From: JAVBKA01 sp031546715
GTDB taxonomy: Bacteria > Bacillota > Clostridia > Oscillospirales > UBA929
Assembly (NCBI GenBank): GCA_031546715.1
Contig: JAVBKA010000141.1
Span: 1 to 7,305 of the forward strand
DNA length: 7,305 nucleotides
Direction of reading: 5' to 3'
A model generated the notes under the pieces. That model was not told the DNA's origin and did not search any database. It worked only from the letters and a program-made list of their open reading frames with translations. Each line of letters opens with the position of its first letter. Within the stretch, counting starts at the first letter, position 1. Position numbers and translations under genes: made by a program. Below, in pieces: positions 6,302-7,305 of the stretch.

Positions 6302-7303
6302 CTAACCAAGACGATATTTGACCTTGTTACCATACTTTTGACCTGCAAGCAACCCTAGTGCTTCAAACTTGAGTACAAATCCCCTAATAGTTGCATACGC
6401 AGCATTGCGAAAATCTCGCTCTAGCTGTTTCGTGGAAAATTCATTACTTCCATATGCCGAAAGAACGTAGTTCCATAAATCACGTTCCTTGTCGGTAATA
6501 TTTCCTTCAGCAATTGCTTTTTGAAATAGCTCCATTACATTCACATCAGGCTGAACTTTACCGAGTTTATTATAGACATTTTCTACGAAATATGTGATAA
6601 ATGGAGTGACATCAATTACATTGCTAATAGACTCATTCTGTTCAATAAGCGTAAAAGCACCATAGTATTTACTTCGAGTTTCATTTATATAGCTAGAGAA
6701 CGGTACAAACATAGCTGACGGAAATCCTCGTTGAACTAGATACCACAAATGCACAAGGCGTGCAGTTCTTCCGTTGCCGTCGAAATAGGGGTGTATATAT
6801 CCAAAATAAAAATGTATAATACTAGCTTTCAATAAGTCATTGATTTCGGTTTCGGCATTAATAAAATCAATCAGTTTACTCATGTATTCTGGTAAATATC
6901 TATAATGCAGCCCTTGATGTTCAGTTTTTCCGCCGACTATGAAAACACTGTCATGCCGATAGAAGTTTTCAGGAAGTAGCTTTTTTTCGCCTTCCATGAA
7001 ATCGCCGACCGAAATTTTGTAAAGTGTATTTAGGGTTTCTTCGGTAATTTTATTGCTAGTGTCAGCAATGAATTCCAAGCCTTTTTTCATTCCATATATC
7101 TTGTTTTCACTATCATTAGTCGGGGCATACCCGTTTAATATTTTTCTAATACTATCCCGAGATGATTCGATATTTTCGATTGTCAGCGAGGAGTGTATTT
7201 CATTTTCCATTGCATTGAGTCCATATGTGCTTGTGGCACTATGAGGCGTGAGTAATAGCTTCAGGCTGCTCATATTAAGTTGAGTTATATTTTTTAGATA
7301 AAC
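6302..7303 (-). CDS. Fic-domain protein adenylyltransferase with N-terminal inhibitory motif (5' end probably outside window)
   Basis: Fic enzymes transfer AMP from ATP to hydroxyl side chains of target proteins in the cytosol. The core motif HPYFDGNGRTAR is complete at 161-172 (numbered from the ATG at 7273), with catalytic His 161. The inhibitory motif (S/T)xxxE(G/N) is present as SLTIEN at 29-34. This makes it a class II, self-inhibited Fic. Other parts fit the family: GMKKGLEFIA (61-70), YRHDSVFIVGG (105-115, target-binding flap region), and a C-terminal winged-helix-like tail (about 258-318). From 7273 there are 323 residues. That ATG has no ribosome site, and the frame stays open to the window edge (codons VYLKNITQLN before it), so the true start may lie further right. 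A shorter start at 7210 would still include the inhibitory motif. The convergent WG-repeat gene ends 78 bases away. The cellular target is unknown. Confidence 0.92.
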   Translation of the reverse strand, partial: VYLKNITQLNMSSLKLLLTPHSATSTYGLNAMENEIHSSLTIENIESSRDSIRKILNGYAPTNDSENKIYGMKKGLEFIADTSNKITEETLNTLYKISVGDFMEGEKKLLPENFYRHDSVFIVGGKTEHQGLHYRYLPEYMSKLIDFINAETEINDLLKASIIHFYFGYIHPYFDGNGRTARLVHLWYLVQRGFPSAMFVPFSSYINETRSKYYGAFTLIEQNESISNVIDVTPFITYFVENVYNKLGKVQPDVNVMELFQKAIAEGNITDKERDLWNYVLSAYGSNEFSTKQLERDFRNAAYATIRGFVLKFEALGLLAGQKYGNKVKYRLG

Positions 7304-7305
7304 TA

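Noticed and set aside
1..7305. CRISPR arrays, tRNA or rRNA genes, attachment sites
   Set aside because: No spaced direct repeats, cloverleaf-type sequence or recombinase gene with flanking repeats was seen on either strand.

Overview
The window looks like chromosomal accessory DNA from a low- to mid-GC Firmicute, probably a gut or anaerobic clostridial lineage. The support is indirect: purine-rich AAAGGA-type ribosome sites, sigma-A-type promoters close to TTGACA-N17-TATAAT, GTG/TTG starts, and the mix of families (LacI regulator, IS110, DUF234 ATPase, YhcG, WG-repeat protein, Fic). No rRNA or tRNA is present to fix the taxonomy.

Layout. (1) 2-256 (+) is the C-terminal end of a mannitol-1-phosphate 5-dehydrogenase-type protein that enters from the left edge. 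(2) 224-1249 (-) is a convergent LacI/GalR-family repressor with its own terminator at 161-190; the pair suggests a polyol or sugar catabolic locus. (3) About 1411-1893 (+) is a decayed IS110-family insertion sequence: a structured leader that could be a bridge RNA, followed by an internally deleted transposase. (4) 1990-2183 holds an orphan minus-strand promoter and the terminator of the next gene. (5) 2184-3581 (-) is an intact archaeal-type ATPase with a winged helix and a C-terminal DUF234/PD-(D/E)XK-like domain. It is driven by a perfect consensus promoter with an AT-rich dyad near the predicted transcription start. (6) 3661-3872 (-) is a broken fic gene, and 3970-4598 (+) is a broken yhcG (DUF1016) nuclease gene. 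(7) 4646-6223 (+) is an intact membrane-anchored WG-repeat-like protein. (8) 6302 to the right edge (-) is an apparently intact Fic adenylyltransferase with an N-terminal inhibitory motif, probably starting beyond the window.

How the parts fit. The left third is a metabolic gene plus its probable regulator. From about 1400 rightward the DNA is accessory: a dead transposon, two dead genes of families often found near restriction-modification and defence loci, and a live ATPase and live Fic gene. The fic relic and the intact Fic protein are homologous but clearly diverged, so this is not a fresh tandem duplication. No clear new multi-gene system is visible. The most unusual items are the possible bridge RNA in the IS110 leader, and the ATPase promoter whose -35 element lies at the end of the fic relic.
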